31,627 nucleotides of DNA from JACPWY01 sp964603655 (GTDB lineage Bacteria > Bdellovibrionota > FAC87 > UBA2466), in NCBI GenBank assembly GCA_964603655.1, contig CAZRVZ010000139.1, positions 1 through 31,627 on the forward strand. The letters run 5' to 3'. Each line of letters starts with the position of its first letter. Position 1 is the first letter of the stretch. Below the pieces are notes generated by a model, which worked only from the letters and a program-made list of their open reading frames with translations, did not search any database and had not been told where the DNA came from. Positions 8,206-18,013 of this stretch are shown piece after piece. The position numbers and the translations under genes are program-made.

Positions 8206-8214
8206 AGGCCCTAA

Positions 8215-9315
8215 GTGATTTCATTCCAGAGATTTTTAAAACAGGCTTTGTGGGCACTGCTCGCCTCGTTTTCGTGTGCCCTTGCGGCCACTCCTGTACA
8301 ACCAGCCCGCGACAGCCCGCCATGTTCCGAGGCGACGGGCCGATTTATTCCCAACCTTGGCGATCCGCGCGCTCCGGACGTCAGGCTTTTGGCGGATCCC
8401 GGCGTCGGGCGTCGTCGGTATCTCACGATCGTGATGGCGCGGTACCAGGGACGAACGGTCGTGGTGTTTGCGCCCTACGGGCCGAATCAGCACATCGAGG
8501 CGGTGCGTTTTCTCAGTGCCAAACACCTGAACCCGCTTCTGCAGTCGGAAAGACTTCCCGAAATCCGAGTGGAGAGAGATCCTAAATCGGGCGAGATCCG
8601 ATTTCAGGGCTTAAGCAAGGGGCAGAGTGTTGAGCCAGGTCCCAGTCGTGTCGAATTCACCCTGATGGGAGAGGTCGAGGTCGTGTCGGAAAACGGTCAG
8701 GGAAAGATCGGCCGGATCAGCGATGTTTCGGGACTCTCAGTAACGCTCAAGGGCCACGACTCCCACTTCAAGAACTCCGTGAATGACGCCGTCCCGGTTC
8801 TTCAAAGGGCAGGGTTACTCGCTGCCGATTTTAAACCGGTAGTGTTTGACGTAAAATCGAAAAAGAGCCAGCACCTCGATGACCGGTTGAACCAACTAAC
8901 CACTCGCGAAGCGCTTCACCTGTTTCCGAATCTTATTCAACGGGTCTCCAGCAAGGCAGAGGTTCTCAGTGGCATCTTGAAGCAATCGACAGACGGTGAG
9001 ATCCCGCCGGAAAACTGGCAACTCCTCTGGAACCTGGCGGTACCGCGGGATGGGAACGAGCCGACACTAAACATCCTGATCCCCACGCTCGAAGTGTTCG
9101 CGGAAAATGGCCTTATCGATGCGGCCAAAACCCAGCGATCCCTGCAGTTGTTTCAAAGGATCAGGTCCAATGAAAAACTCACCCGCGAGGAGCTCGATGA
9201 GTTAGGAAAATTGATGTATCAAATCGCGCGAGAGGCGAATGCTTCACGCGATGTTTATGAAATCGTGGAGTTGGATGGGACGGCGAGCGCACCCGAACCC
9301 GCGCGCAAGCGTTAG
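8215..9315 (+). CDS. Secreted protein of unknown function
   Basis: This 366-residue protein has a signal peptide (about residues 1-24, ending SCALAA) and no further membrane segment. The body is a mixed alpha/beta region (about 25-200) with segments such as YLTIVMARYQGRTVVVFAPYG. A helical C-terminal half follows (REALHLFPNLIQRV, LTREELDELGKLMYQIAREA). I do not recognise the family. The start is GTG at 8215, nine bases after the stop of the heptose gene, so it probably shares that transcript. The only functional hint is the context of an LPS-precursor gene and export to the periplasm. It ends convergently with the outer-membrane protein gene. Confidence 0.7.
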   Translation: MISFQRFLKQALWALLASFSCALAATPVQPARDSPPCSEATGRFIPNLGDPRAPDVRLLADPGVGRRRYLTIVMARYQGRTVVVFAPYGPNQHIEAVRFLSAKHLNPLLQSERLPEIRVERDPKSGEIRFQGLSKGQSVEPGPSRVEFTLMGEVEVVSENGQGKIGRISDVSGLSVTLKGHDSHFKNSVNDAVPVLQRAGLLAADFKPVVFDVKSKKSQHLDDRLNQLTTREALHLFPNLIQRVSSKAEVLSGILKQSTDGEIPPENWQLLWNLAVPRDGNEPTLNILIPTLEVFAENGLIDAAKTQRSLQLFQRIRSNEKLTREELDELGKLMYQIAREANASRDVYEIVELDGTASAPEPARKR

Positions 9316-9396
9316 TTTTCTATCAAACAAGACGCTACGGGTGTTCGGGCATGAACAGTCCGTGTGCCACCTGCTTCAGAATGAAAAGGCTGCTTG

Positions 9397-10155
9397 TTAC
9401 CACGCCATGCCGACGAGCAGAGTCACCATGGGTGAGAGATTCATCAAGTCGAGCTGGAAGGTCAGGTTGACCGGGAGCTGGATCTCGCACCCGACAAACG
9501 AATGCACGGTGTGGAAGCGGCCCTCGCGCTCATCGGGTCGGGCCGCATAATTACTCGGCACCTGGCCTTTGGACAAAATCAATCCCGCGCCCGCAAAGGG
9601 TTTCACTCTTACATAGTCCTTGCTCACGAGAATGCCCCCCTCGATATCGGACCCGAGATACGACTTTTCGAATCCCGAGAGGCTCGTATAGCTTGCAAAG
9701 AGGGCTCCGCTGTAGGCTTCTTCGCGCTCATCAATGATGTTCCATTTCAAGGCTCCCCCCATCCCCGAAAGTACGTTCATAACGTTTTCAGGGAAGTAGT
9801 TGAGCTGAATCTCAAATCCATAGGCGATGCCTTTTGAGAAACTAAAGCGCGGCGTGGGGTTGATTCCTGCAAAGGTACCGTTTTTGTCACCCAGAGAATT
9901 GAGATCGGCGGTCGGTAGCATGTTGACCTCGACCGCGAATCGAAAGCCGGGAAACACGTCGTAGGCCTCGGCCGATCGCATGAGTCGTGTCGTGGCGGGG
10001 GCACCCAGATACTCGGTCAACCGATTTAAATCGCTCTGCGACAAACCGGTAGGGATGCGCGCGAAGACTGTCGTGGCCAAGAGGCACCATGCCGCAACGA
10101 GTCTGTAAACGAGTGTGAAATGCTCGGGTTTGCCATAGCGGGGTCTATTCTTCAT
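9397..10155 (-). CDS. Putative outer-membrane beta-barrel protein
   Basis: The protein has 252 residues with an N-terminal hydrophobic signal (VYRLVAAWCLLATTVFA). It then shows alternating aromatic/small-residue strands typical of a small barrel, such as YGFEIQLNYFPENV, YSGALFASYTSLSGF, FAGAGLILSK and LPVNLTFQLDLMN, and ends with an aromatic residue (GMAW). A C-terminal aromatic residue is the usual signal for outer-membrane insertion. The frame is open upstream to 10254, but the ATG at 10155 places the signal peptide near the N-terminus and avoids overlap with xerC. No enzyme motif is seen and the exact role is unknown. It is divergent from xerC, with about 70 bases between the starts. Confidence 0.7.
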   Translation of the reverse strand: MKNRPRYGKPEHFTLVYRLVAAWCLLATTVFARIPTGLSQSDLNRLTEYLGAPATTRLMRSAEAYDVFPGFRFAVEVNMLPTADLNSLGDKNGTFAGINPTPRFSFSKGIAYGFEIQLNYFPENVMNVLSGMGGALKWNIIDEREEAYSGALFASYTSLSGFEKSYLGSDIEGGILVSKDYVRVKPFAGAGLILSKGQVPSNYAARPDEREGRFHTVHSFVGCEIQLPVNLTFQLDLMNLSPMVTLLVGMAW

Positions 10156-10225
10156 GGGCGCGCCATCCATTCTGACTTTTTCGGAGCCGGTTGCCAATTG
10201 GAAACCCGACTGGTGAAATCGGCGG

Positions 10226-11191
10226 GTGGCTGAAAAAACATTTAGTCCAGACACGCATCCCGAGGTGATCGAACGGGTGAACGCATTTCTGGAATACCTT
10301 AAAACGGAACGCAGCGCCTCGCGCTACACGATTATCAATTACGAGATCGATCTCCGACACTTTATTCAATTTCTCTCGGCGCGGCTCGGGCCGCAATTCG
10401 ACTTCGATAAACAGGTCACTCTCAAGGTACTGCGAGAGTTCCTGGCGCTTCAGGTTGCCAAATATGAACGCGCCACCGTGGCCCGAAGACTTTCGCTCGT
10501 TAAGAGTTTTCTCAAATACCTCCACCAGGAAGGGGTCGTCGAACGAAATATGGCTCGTCTCATCCGGCTACCCAAGCCGCACCTGAAATTGCCGTTTGTC
10601 CTTCGCGCCGAAGAAATTATCCAACTCATCGAACAGACACCCCGAGAAACGTTGCCCGGCAAAAGACTCAGAGCAGTCCTGGAGCTGCTCTATTCGGCCG
10701 GCGTTCGCATCTCCGAACTCGTGGCCCTTACTTACGACGATATCGATCTCAACAAGGGGCAGATTCGGGTGTTCGGCAAGGGGAGCCGCGAGCGGCTGAC
10801 GCCCATCGGTCTGCATTGTCGGGCCGCATTGGGCGAGTACATCCGTTCGGTTCCCGCTCTGCAAAAAACGGGAAAGGAGACGCCAGTATTCTTGAATAGA
10901 GATGGAAAGCGCATCTCCGTGCGTTCACTGCAACGCCATTTGCAGACCTATGCCGTAGAGATCCTGGGGGCCCGCGGGGCCGAGGTGACGCCCCACACGT
11001 TTCGCCATTCGTGCGCCACGCATCTTTTGGCCGCTGGAGCGGGTCTGCGCGAGATTCAGGAACTTCTGGGGCACCGGACATTGGCCACAACCCAGAAATA
11101 CACCCACCTGAGTGTCGAGCGGATTCGACACGCGTATGAGAGTGCCCACCCTCGTGAGCGCAAACGCCGACTCAAGGAGGCGAGCTCATGA
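10226..11191 (+). CDS. xerC: Tyrosine recombinase XerC
   Basis: This site-specific recombinase of 321 residues normally resolves chromosome dimers at dif together with XerD. The N-terminal SAM-like core-binding domain spans about 14-110 and the catalytic domain about 125-310. All active-site residues are present: R161 (SAGVRISEL), K185 (GKGSRER), H257 and R260 (HTFRHS), H283 (LLGHRTL) and nucleophile Y292 (TQKYTH). Length and composition fit a housekeeping Xer protein rather than a phage integrase, and no attachment sites or mobile genes surround it. The start is GTG at 10226. The stop overlaps the next start in an ATGA arrangement (11188-11191), so xerC and the ThyX-like gene are translationally coupled. 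Confidence 0.92.
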   Translation: MAEKTFSPDTHPEVIERVNAFLEYLKTERSASRYTIINYEIDLRHFIQFLSARLGPQFDFDKQVTLKVLREFLALQVAKYERATVARRLSLVKSFLKYLHQEGVVERNMARLIRLPKPHLKLPFVLRAEEIIQLIEQTPRETLPGKRLRAVLELLYSAGVRISELVALTYDDIDLNKGQIRVFGKGSRERLTPIGLHCRAALGEYIRSVPALQKTGKETPVFLNRDGKRISVRSLQRHLQTYAVEILGARGAEVTPHTFRHSCATHLLAAGAGLREIQELLGHRTLATTQKYTHLSVERIRHAYESAHPRERKRRLKEASS

Positions 11192-12753
11192 CAGAGTTTC
11201 GTAACTTCCAAAATATTGACGTCAAGCTCGTGAGCTCCATCGCGTCTCCTTACGAGCTCGCCGTGGCATCGGCCCGTACCTGCTATTCCGGAAAGGGCGT
11301 TGTTTTGCCCAGTGAAGTCTCATCGAGCGAAAAGAGTATCGATCTGCGCGATAAAATTGGTGCCGCAACACTCGGAGCAGGGCACCTGACGACGCGCCAG
11401 CACGCCTCGTTCGTGTTCGCCATCTCGGGAGTTTCCCGGCAATTCATCTGGAACTTTCTCCACAGCCACCCGTATTACAATTCGGAACAGGTCTCCCAGC
11501 GGTACGTTCGCGTGAAACCCGATAATTTTCTGATGCCGCCGTTACCGGAGAGTTGCGCGCGGTTGTATCGGGACTGTGTTGTAGCGCAAATTGCGGCTTA
11601 TGAATCGTTGATAGAACTTCTTCGTGTCCCGATCGGGTCGGATTACTTTAATCGATTTCCCGCTCGGAAAAGAGATGATGCACGCTGGAGCGGAGCGGTC
11701 GAAAAACGGTCCTACGAGGTGGCGCGGTATGTATTGGGAATTGGTACCACGGCACACCTGTATCACACCGTCAGCGCTCTGACCCTTCTCAGGTATCATC
11801 GACTTTGCCGGCTATTCGATACGCCGACCGAACAGCGCGAGGTGATCGGACGCATGATGGATTGCGTGCGACAATCGGACCCGCTGTTTGAAAAGGATAT
11901 CGTTGATCCCGAGCCGGTCGAAAATACGGCGGAATACCAGCTCTTTCAGGAGATTCGATCGCCCGCGTGTAGCGACGTGTTTTTAGAGGAGTTCGACCGA
12001 GCGCTCCAGGGCCACAGCTCGAGGCTCATCCGCGAAACGGGTGGCGCCGAGGCCGTGCTCGCCCAATCGGTGCGCGCGGTGTGTGGCAGGGCTGCTCACG
12101 AAATGAGCGATGGTGACGCGATCGAGAGCGTCCTGAATCCGAAACACAACCGGCTTCTGGCCGATACGTTAAACCCCTCGGTGATGGACAGGATTTCCCA
12201 GAGTCTGCACCATGTTCACTTTACCTTTCAGAAAAAGATAAGCCACACGGCCGACTCGCAGGATCAGAGGCACCGTACCGTGCTTTCCAGCCGCCCGAGT
12301 CTCTGGCTGCATTACACGGGAAGGCCCGATTTCATCACGCCCTTTGGCATTACGCAGTCACCCGAGGCCGAAGCGCTATACCGAAACACTCTGAAGCACA
12401 CCTTTGAAACGATAAACCGTTGTCTCGATGCCGGTGTTTCGAAAGAATATGCCTTTTACCTACTACCCAATGCCTTTCCGATTCGCATGATATCGAGTGG
12501 CGACCTGCATTCGTGGCATCACAAATGGAAAATGCGCACCTGTTACAACGCCCAAGAGGAGATTTTTCGCGCGACCATCGAAGAGATTGCCCAGGTCGAG
12601 TCCAAGTACCCTGCCTTGGGAAAACACCTGAGGGCGCCCTGCTACCTGCGACTCCAGGCCGGCGTCAAACCCTATTGTCCCGAGGGGGACCACTTCTGCG
12701 GGCTTCCCGTCTGGAAGTATTCTTTGAGTCAGTACCGACGAAAGAGTCTGTAG
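11188..12753 (+). CDS. thyX: Tandem ThyX-family protein (FAD-dependent thymidylate synthase-like)
   Basis: ThyX makes dTMP from dUMP using methylene-tetrahydrofolate, FAD and NADPH. At 521 residues this protein is about twice the usual 220-250 and seems to hold two ThyX-like halves. The C-terminal half has the exact ThyX signature RHRx7S at residues 361-371 (RHRTVLSSRPS) and a family-like end containing MRTCYNAQEEI. The N-terminal half starts like ThyX (LAVASARTCYSGKG) and has SEQVSQRY at about 99-106, but both arginines of the RHR triplet are replaced (SHP). It may therefore be structural or bind only one cofactor. No other thymidylate synthase is in the window. Whether the enzyme is active ThyX or a related function is not settled by sequence. 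Confidence 0.75.
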   Translation: MTEFRNFQNIDVKLVSSIASPYELAVASARTCYSGKGVVLPSEVSSSEKSIDLRDKIGAATLGAGHLTTRQHASFVFAISGVSRQFIWNFLHSHPYYNSEQVSQRYVRVKPDNFLMPPLPESCARLYRDCVVAQIAAYESLIELLRVPIGSDYFNRFPARKRDDARWSGAVEKRSYEVARYVLGIGTTAHLYHTVSALTLLRYHRLCRLFDTPTEQREVIGRMMDCVRQSDPLFEKDIVDPEPVENTAEYQLFQEIRSPACSDVFLEEFDRALQGHSSRLIRETGGAEAVLAQSVRAVCGRAAHEMSDGDAIESVLNPKHNRLLADTLNPSVMDRISQSLHHVHFTFQKKISHTADSQDQRHRTVLSSRPSLWLHYTGRPDFITPFGITQSPEAEALYRNTLKHTFETINRCLDAGVSKEYAFYLLPNAFPIRMISSGDLHSWHHKWKMRTCYNAQEEIFRATIEEIAQVESKYPALGKHLRAPCYLRLQAGVKPYCPEGDHFCGLPVWKYSLSQYRRKSL

Positions 12754-12944
12754 GCTAATTCCTATACGTGACATTAAGACGCATCTTGCCGCGCTTTGAG
12801 AACCCGTTATGTGACAACCCGATGAGCATGCAAATATCTCAAAGGACATGGCACAGGGGGTGTATTCCTTACTGTGATTCGCACGCAGAGACACAAACTG
12901 AATTGGTGGTAGGCACACGGTGGGGCGCGCAGTAGTATTGACTG

Positions 12945-14339
12945 ATGAGCCGCAGTTACCTAGATCGCATTTCGGTGGGGCGCACGTTTATCATCTATTT
13001 CGCCACTCTCGTGGCGGGCGTCGGGCTTTTTTGGTGGATGAATGCGCAGGGGAAGTTGCTCATGGACACGGCGGCGGTGGCAGCTGGAGCGGCAGCGCGC
13101 GCAACTCACCCGATTAACCACCTGCTTCAGACGCTACTGGCGCTTGCGGTGGTGATTGTCACGGCGCGCGCCGTGGGGGCATTGTTTAAACTCGTTGGCC
13201 AGCCCGTCGTCATCGGAGAGGTCGTCGGCGGAATTCTGCTCGGCCCGTCGTTTCTGGGTGAACACCTGCCCGAAGTTCAGGCGTTTCTGATTCCGGCATC
13301 GACTATCCCGTTTTTAGGGGTGATCGCCCAGCTCGGTGTGATTTTCTACATGTTTGTGGTCGGCCTGGATCTCGATCTCAAGGTCATCCGAAAAAGCGGG
13401 CAGGCGACGCTGCTTATTTCTCATTTCAGTATCCTCGCCCCGTTTCTGCTGGGGGCATTGTTTGCTTTAAAAACCTACCGGGAGCTTTCGCTGCCCGATG
13501 TCAGCTTTACGAACTATGCCCTTTTTCTGGGCGTCGCGATGAGTGTCACCGCATTCCCCGTCCTGGCGAGAATTCTCACCGACCGAAAGATGCACAAGAG
13601 CCGTATGGGCAATATCGCGCTGACGTGCGCCGCCATCGATGATGTAACGGCCTGGTGCCTGCTCGCCATTGTCGTGAGTCTCGCCCAGGCCAAGGTAGGG
13701 GGCGCCATTATCACAGTGAGTCTCACCTTCGCGTATATTCTCATGATGTTTTTTGTCGGGGGTCCCTTGGTCAGGCGACTTGTTCCCTGGCTCGAGAAGT
13801 TCGATCGACTGACCGAAGGCGGGGTGGCCTTTTTCTTCGTCGGACTTTTACTCTCTGCACTGGCGACCGAGGCGATCGGCATTCACGCGATCTTTGGCGC
13901 ATTCCTGCTCGGCGCAATCACCCCGCACGACAGTCGGGTGGCCGCCGAGCTCACCAACCGCATTCAGGATTTGGTGCAGATTCTCTTTTTGCCCGCATTC
14001 TTCGCCTTTACAGGAATGCGCGCGCAGTTTGGATTACTTACCAGCGAACGGGATTGGCTACTGTGCGGTATCCTCATTGCCGTCGCGACGATTGGAAAAT
14101 TCGGCGGCACCTTCATCGCCTCTATCATCTCGGGCCTTGGATGGCGCGACAGCGCCGCGCTCGGTGTACTCATGAATACCCGGGGACTCGTCGAGCTCAT
14201 CGTCTTAAACTTAGGACTGGATCTCAGACTCATCACACCGCGGGTTTTTGCGATGCTCGTGATGATGGCCCTGGTTACAACACTGACGACGGCGCCTGTA
14301 CTTCACCTATTGACGCGAAAAAACAGCTGGAAAGAGTAG
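12945..14339 (+). CDS. CPA2-family cation:proton antiporter
   Basis: This polytopic inner-membrane protein of 464 residues has about 12-13 hydrophobic segments throughout. Family landmarks include GEVVGGILLGPS (residues 91-102) and the double-aspartate motif AIDDVTAW (231-237), which corresponds to the ion-binding site of CPA2 exchangers. FLLGAITPHD follows in a later helix. It exchanges Na+ or K+ for protons; the ion cannot be told from sequence. No cytoplasmic nucleotide-binding (TrkA-N/KefC) domain follows, as the protein ends soon after the last membrane segment. It stands between the ThyX-like gene (191-base gap) and the carboxylase genes (75-base gap) and may have its own promoter. Confidence 0.88.
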   Translation: MSRSYLDRISVGRTFIIYFATLVAGVGLFWWMNAQGKLLMDTAAVAAGAAARATHPINHLLQTLLALAVVIVTARAVGALFKLVGQPVVIGEVVGGILLGPSFLGEHLPEVQAFLIPASTIPFLGVIAQLGVIFYMFVVGLDLDLKVIRKSGQATLLISHFSILAPFLLGALFALKTYRELSLPDVSFTNYALFLGVAMSVTAFPVLARILTDRKMHKSRMGNIALTCAAIDDVTAWCLLAIVVSLAQAKVGGAIITVSLTFAYILMMFFVGGPLVRRLVPWLEKFDRLTEGGVAFFFVGLLLSALATEAIGIHAIFGAFLLGAITPHDSRVAAELTNRIQDLVQILFLPAFFAFTGMRAQFGLLTSERDWLLCGILIAVATIGKFGGTFIASIISGLGWRDSAALGVLMNTRGLVELIVLNLGLDLRLITPRVFAMLVMMALVTTLTTAPVLHLLTRKNSWKE

Positions 14340-14414
14340 TTCGGATTTCAGAGCCGTATCGTAAGCTGGCCCAATCTTGACTATGCGATCTGAGGGTGGT
14401 GGTATTGCTATCCC

Positions 14415-15965
14415 ATGAATTTAGAAGAGAAATTCGCGCTTTTGCAGCGTCGGCACGAAGAGGCGGAGTTGGCCGGCGGTGCCGAACGTATTCAGGCCCA
14501 GCACGAAAAGGGAAAGCTTACCGCGCGAGAGCGTATTCAATTCTTACTCGATGAGGGGTCGTTCGAGGAACTCGACAAATTTGTAACCCATCGCTGTACC
14601 GACTTCGGTATGGAATCCAAAAAAATCCTCGGCGATGGCGTCGTGACCGGCTACGGACGTATTTCGGGGCGGCCGATCTATGTTTATGCCCAGGATTTTA
14701 CCGTTTTTGGCGGGTCATTGTCGGCAACCCAGTCGAAAAAAATCTGTAAGGTGCTCGATCTGGCGATGCAGAACGGCGTTCCGGTTGTCGGCCTCAACGA
14801 TTCCGGTGGCGCGAGAATTCAAGAGGGTGTCGAGTCGCTGGCTGGTTATGGAGAGATCTTTTACCGCAATACGCTCTCGTCAGGAGTGGTGCCCCAGATC
14901 GCGGTAATTATGGGGCCGTGCGCAGGGGGTGCGGTTTATAGCCCTGGGCTAATGGACTTCATCTTCATGGTTAAGAAATCCAGCTACATGTTTCTGACGG
15001 GGCCGGATGTGATTAAAACCGTCACCCACGAAGACGTGACCATGGAGGAGCTGGGCGGCGCCCGCACCCACAGTGCAAAAAGCGGGGTCAGCCATTTTGC
15101 CTGTGACGACGAGAAGACCTGTTTGCTACTGGTGCGTGAGATTTTGAATTACCTTCCATCCAACAATCTCGACGGGGTACCTAAAATAAAAACCGAGGAC
15201 TCGCCCTCTCGGCTCGAACCTAAATTGCGAACGCTGATCCCGGAAAATCCTAAGCAGGCCTACGATATGATTGAGGTCATCGAGTGCATTCTCGATGATA
15301 ACTACTTTCTCGAGGTTCAAAAGGATTATGCACAGAACATTCTCATTGGATTCGGTAGCCTTAACGGCCGTTCGGTAGGAATTGTCGCCAATCAGCCCAA
15401 GATATTAGCGGGTTGTCTCGATAATAGTGCCTCCAATAAGGCGGCGCGATTCGTACGTTTTTGCGATGCTTTTAATATTCCTATTATCACTTTCGTGGAC
15501 GTTCCCGGTTTTCTACCCGGCACGGAACAGGAGTTTGGCGGTATCATCAAGCACGGCGCGAAGCTGCTTTATGCCTACTCGGAAGCCACAGTACCCAAGA
15601 TCACGCTTATTACCCGAAAGGCCTACGGCGGTGCTTATGATGTGATGGCATCGAAGCATCTGCGCGCGGATATTAACTTGGCGTATCCATCGGCCGAGAT
15701 TGCCGTAATGGGGCCCGAGGGTGCCGTGGCGATCGTTTTTCGAAACGAACTTGCCAAGGCCAAGGATTCTTCGGTGGAAAGAGGCCGGCTGGTGCAGGAT
15801 TACGTCGATAAATTTGCAACTCCTTACAAGGCCGCGGAATTGGGTTTTGTGGACGAGGTGATTTTTCCGGAGACGACAAGGCCCAAATTAATTCGGGCTC
15901 TCGAAATGCTCAAAAACAAGCGGGACAAGATGCCGCAAAAAAAGCACGGAAACATTCCGCTGTGA
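14415..15965 (+). CDS. pccB: Acyl-CoA carboxylase, carboxyltransferase subunit (propionyl-CoA type)
   Basis: This is the carboxyltransferase of a biotin-dependent acyl-CoA carboxylase. It moves CO2 from carboxybiotin to an acyl-CoA, most likely propionyl-CoA. The 516-residue length and fused N- and C-lobes match PccB. Visible are AQHEKGKLTARERI near the start, VVGLNDSGGARIQEGVESL for acyl-CoA binding, the oxyanion GPCAGGAVYSP, and the C-lobe LITRKAYGGAYDVMASKH with PSAEIAVMGPEGAV. The active-site residue that separates acetyl- from propionyl-type enzymes was not assigned by hand, so methylcrotonyl-CoA or acetyl-CoA cannot be excluded. Its stop overlaps the start of the biotin carboxylase (15962-15965). 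Confidence 0.92.
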   Translation: MNLEEKFALLQRRHEEAELAGGAERIQAQHEKGKLTARERIQFLLDEGSFEELDKFVTHRCTDFGMESKKILGDGVVTGYGRISGRPIYVYAQDFTVFGGSLSATQSKKICKVLDLAMQNGVPVVGLNDSGGARIQEGVESLAGYGEIFYRNTLSSGVVPQIAVIMGPCAGGAVYSPGLMDFIFMVKKSSYMFLTGPDVIKTVTHEDVTMEELGGARTHSAKSGVSHFACDDEKTCLLLVREILNYLPSNNLDGVPKIKTEDSPSRLEPKLRTLIPENPKQAYDMIEVIECILDDNYFLEVQKDYAQNILIGFGSLNGRSVGIVANQPKILAGCLDNSASNKAARFVRFCDAFNIPIITFVDVPGFLPGTEQEFGGIIKHGAKLLYAYSEATVPKITLITRKAYGGAYDVMASKHLRADINLAYPSAEIAVMGPEGAVAIVFRNELAKAKDSSVERGRLVQDYVDKFATPYKAAELGFVDEVIFPETTRPKLIRALEMLKNKRDKMPQKKHGNIPL

Positions 15966-17455
15966 CAGGCGCGAAGAGGATTTTGATCGCCAACCGGGGC
16001 GAAATTGCACTGAGGGTAATTAGGGCCTGTCGAGAGATGGGGCATGTTCCGCTTGCCGTTTATTCTACTGCCGATCGTCTCTCCCCTCATGTTTCCCGAG
16101 CGGATGCTGCCTATTGCATCGGTGAGGGCCCTTCTGTCCACAGTTATCTGGTTCAGCAAAACGTTCTCAAGGCCGCGCGAGAAATGCGGGCCGATGCGAT
16201 TCACCCGGGATACGGGTTTCTTTCCGAAAACGCCTCGTTTGCGAAGGCGGTTGAGGATGCAGGTATCGTTTTTATCGGCCCGCCGGCGAAAGTAATTTCG
16301 CAAATGGGGGACAAGGTAATGGCCAGAAAGACGATGGCCGCGGTTGGCCTGCCGCTAGTTCCCGGCACCGCTGATGGACTTACCGATGAAAATCTGGGGC
16401 TGAAGCTGGCAAAAGAGATTGGCTATCCCATCATGATTAAAGCTCTGGCCGGGGGCGGTGGTCGCGGGATGCGCCTCGTTCAGAACGAGGCGGAGTTTCT
16501 CAATCTTTTCCGCAGGGCCTTTTCCGAGGCGTCCAAGGCCTTCGGCGATGGGAGGCTGTATTTGGAGCGTTACGTATCGTCACCCCACCACATCGAGGTG
16601 CAACTAATTGCCGATAAACATGGCAACATCGTGCATCTATTCGAACGCGAGTGTTCCGTTCAGCGTCGCCACCAGAAGGTGATTGAGGAAAGTCCCAGCC
16701 CTTTTTTAAAACCGGAAACGCGGATCAGGCTTTGCGAGGCGGCGGTGAAGGCGGCCCGCGACATTGGCTATGTGAATGCCGGGACGATTGAATTTCTGGT
16801 CGATGAGAATCAGAAGTTTTATTTCATGGAGATGAACACGCGACTGCAGGTGGAGCACCCGGTAACTGAATGGGTGACAGGGCTCGATCTGGTTCAGGAG
16901 CAGATTCGCGTCGCGTTTGGAGAGTCACTAAGCTTTGGCCAGAGCGATGTTGCGCCCAGAGGACATGCAATTGAATTTCGCATCTGCGCGGAAGATCCGG
17001 AGAAATTCTTGCCGCAGGCCGGAAGGTTGCGGAGCGTGGCCTTTCCGAGTGGGCCGGGCGTGCGCGTCGATACTCACGTCTATCGCGGTTACGACATCCC
17101 GGTTTTTTACGATTCGATGATTGCCAAGCTCTCGGTGTGGGGGCGGGATAGGAGAGAGGCAATTGCTCGCGGCGTTGCTGCCCTCTCGGAGACGTATCTG
17201 ACCGGTGTTAAAACAAATGTGCCGTTGCATCTGCAGATACTTCGTAACGAACAGTTTTTAAGCGGAAATTACAATACTAAGTTAATCGGTGAGTTTTTTC
17301 ATTTTCAGCCCGTTGTTGTGGAGGAGGATGAAAAACTTTTGAATATAATGGCGGTTGCGGTGAGTGCTTACCATCGGGAATTTAAAAGCGGGTTTGCAGT
17401 AGATTCGACATCGTTGTGGCGGGATCGGGGTCGGACAGAGTCTCTACGGGAATAG
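15962..17455 (+). CDS. accC: Biotin carboxylase subunit of acyl-CoA carboxylase
   Basis: This ATP-grasp enzyme carboxylates biotin on the carrier protein using ATP and bicarbonate. The 497 residues include RILIANRGEIALR at the N-terminus, HPGYGFLSEN at 81-90, the glycine-rich ATP loop GGGGRGMR at 164-171, and the signature EMNTRLQVEHPVTE at 290-303. It ends soon after the biotin carboxylase C-terminal domain, so the biotin-binding part found in fused PccA/MccA proteins is split off into the next gene. The start is GTG at 15962, overlapping the carboxyltransferase stop by 4 bases, and the next gene starts 1 base after its stop. The three genes make one enzyme. Confidence 0.93.
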   Translation: MTGAKRILIANRGEIALRVIRACREMGHVPLAVYSTADRLSPHVSRADAAYCIGEGPSVHSYLVQQNVLKAAREMRADAIHPGYGFLSENASFAKAVEDAGIVFIGPPAKVISQMGDKVMARKTMAAVGLPLVPGTADGLTDENLGLKLAKEIGYPIMIKALAGGGGRGMRLVQNEAEFLNLFRRAFSEASKAFGDGRLYLERYVSSPHHIEVQLIADKHGNIVHLFERECSVQRRHQKVIEESPSPFLKPETRIRLCEAAVKAARDIGYVNAGTIEFLVDENQKFYFMEMNTRLQVEHPVTEWVTGLDLVQEQIRVAFGESLSFGQSDVAPRGHAIEFRICAEDPEKFLPQAGRLRSVAFPSGPGVRVDTHVYRGYDIPVFYDSMIAKLSVWGRDRREAIARGVAALSETYLTGVKTNVPLHLQILRNEQFLSGNYNTKLIGEFFHFQPVVVEEDEKLLNIMAVAVSAYHREFKSGFAVDSTSLWRDRGRTESLRE

Positions 17456-17456
17456 T

Positions 17457-17960
<504 letters not shown>

Positions 17961-18013
17961 CGGAAATACCCTGGCGCATCCGACCTCTAGTAAGAACGCA
18001 AGTTTCCTCGCTC

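Noticed and set aside
10226..11191. Tyrosine recombinase as a sign of an integrated element
   Set aside because: Sequence and length fit housekeeping XerC, and no attachment repeats, tRNA or phage genes are nearby.
12463..12918. Open frame of 151 codons on the minus strand
   Set aside because: Most of it is antisense to the ThyX-like gene and it has no recognisable features.
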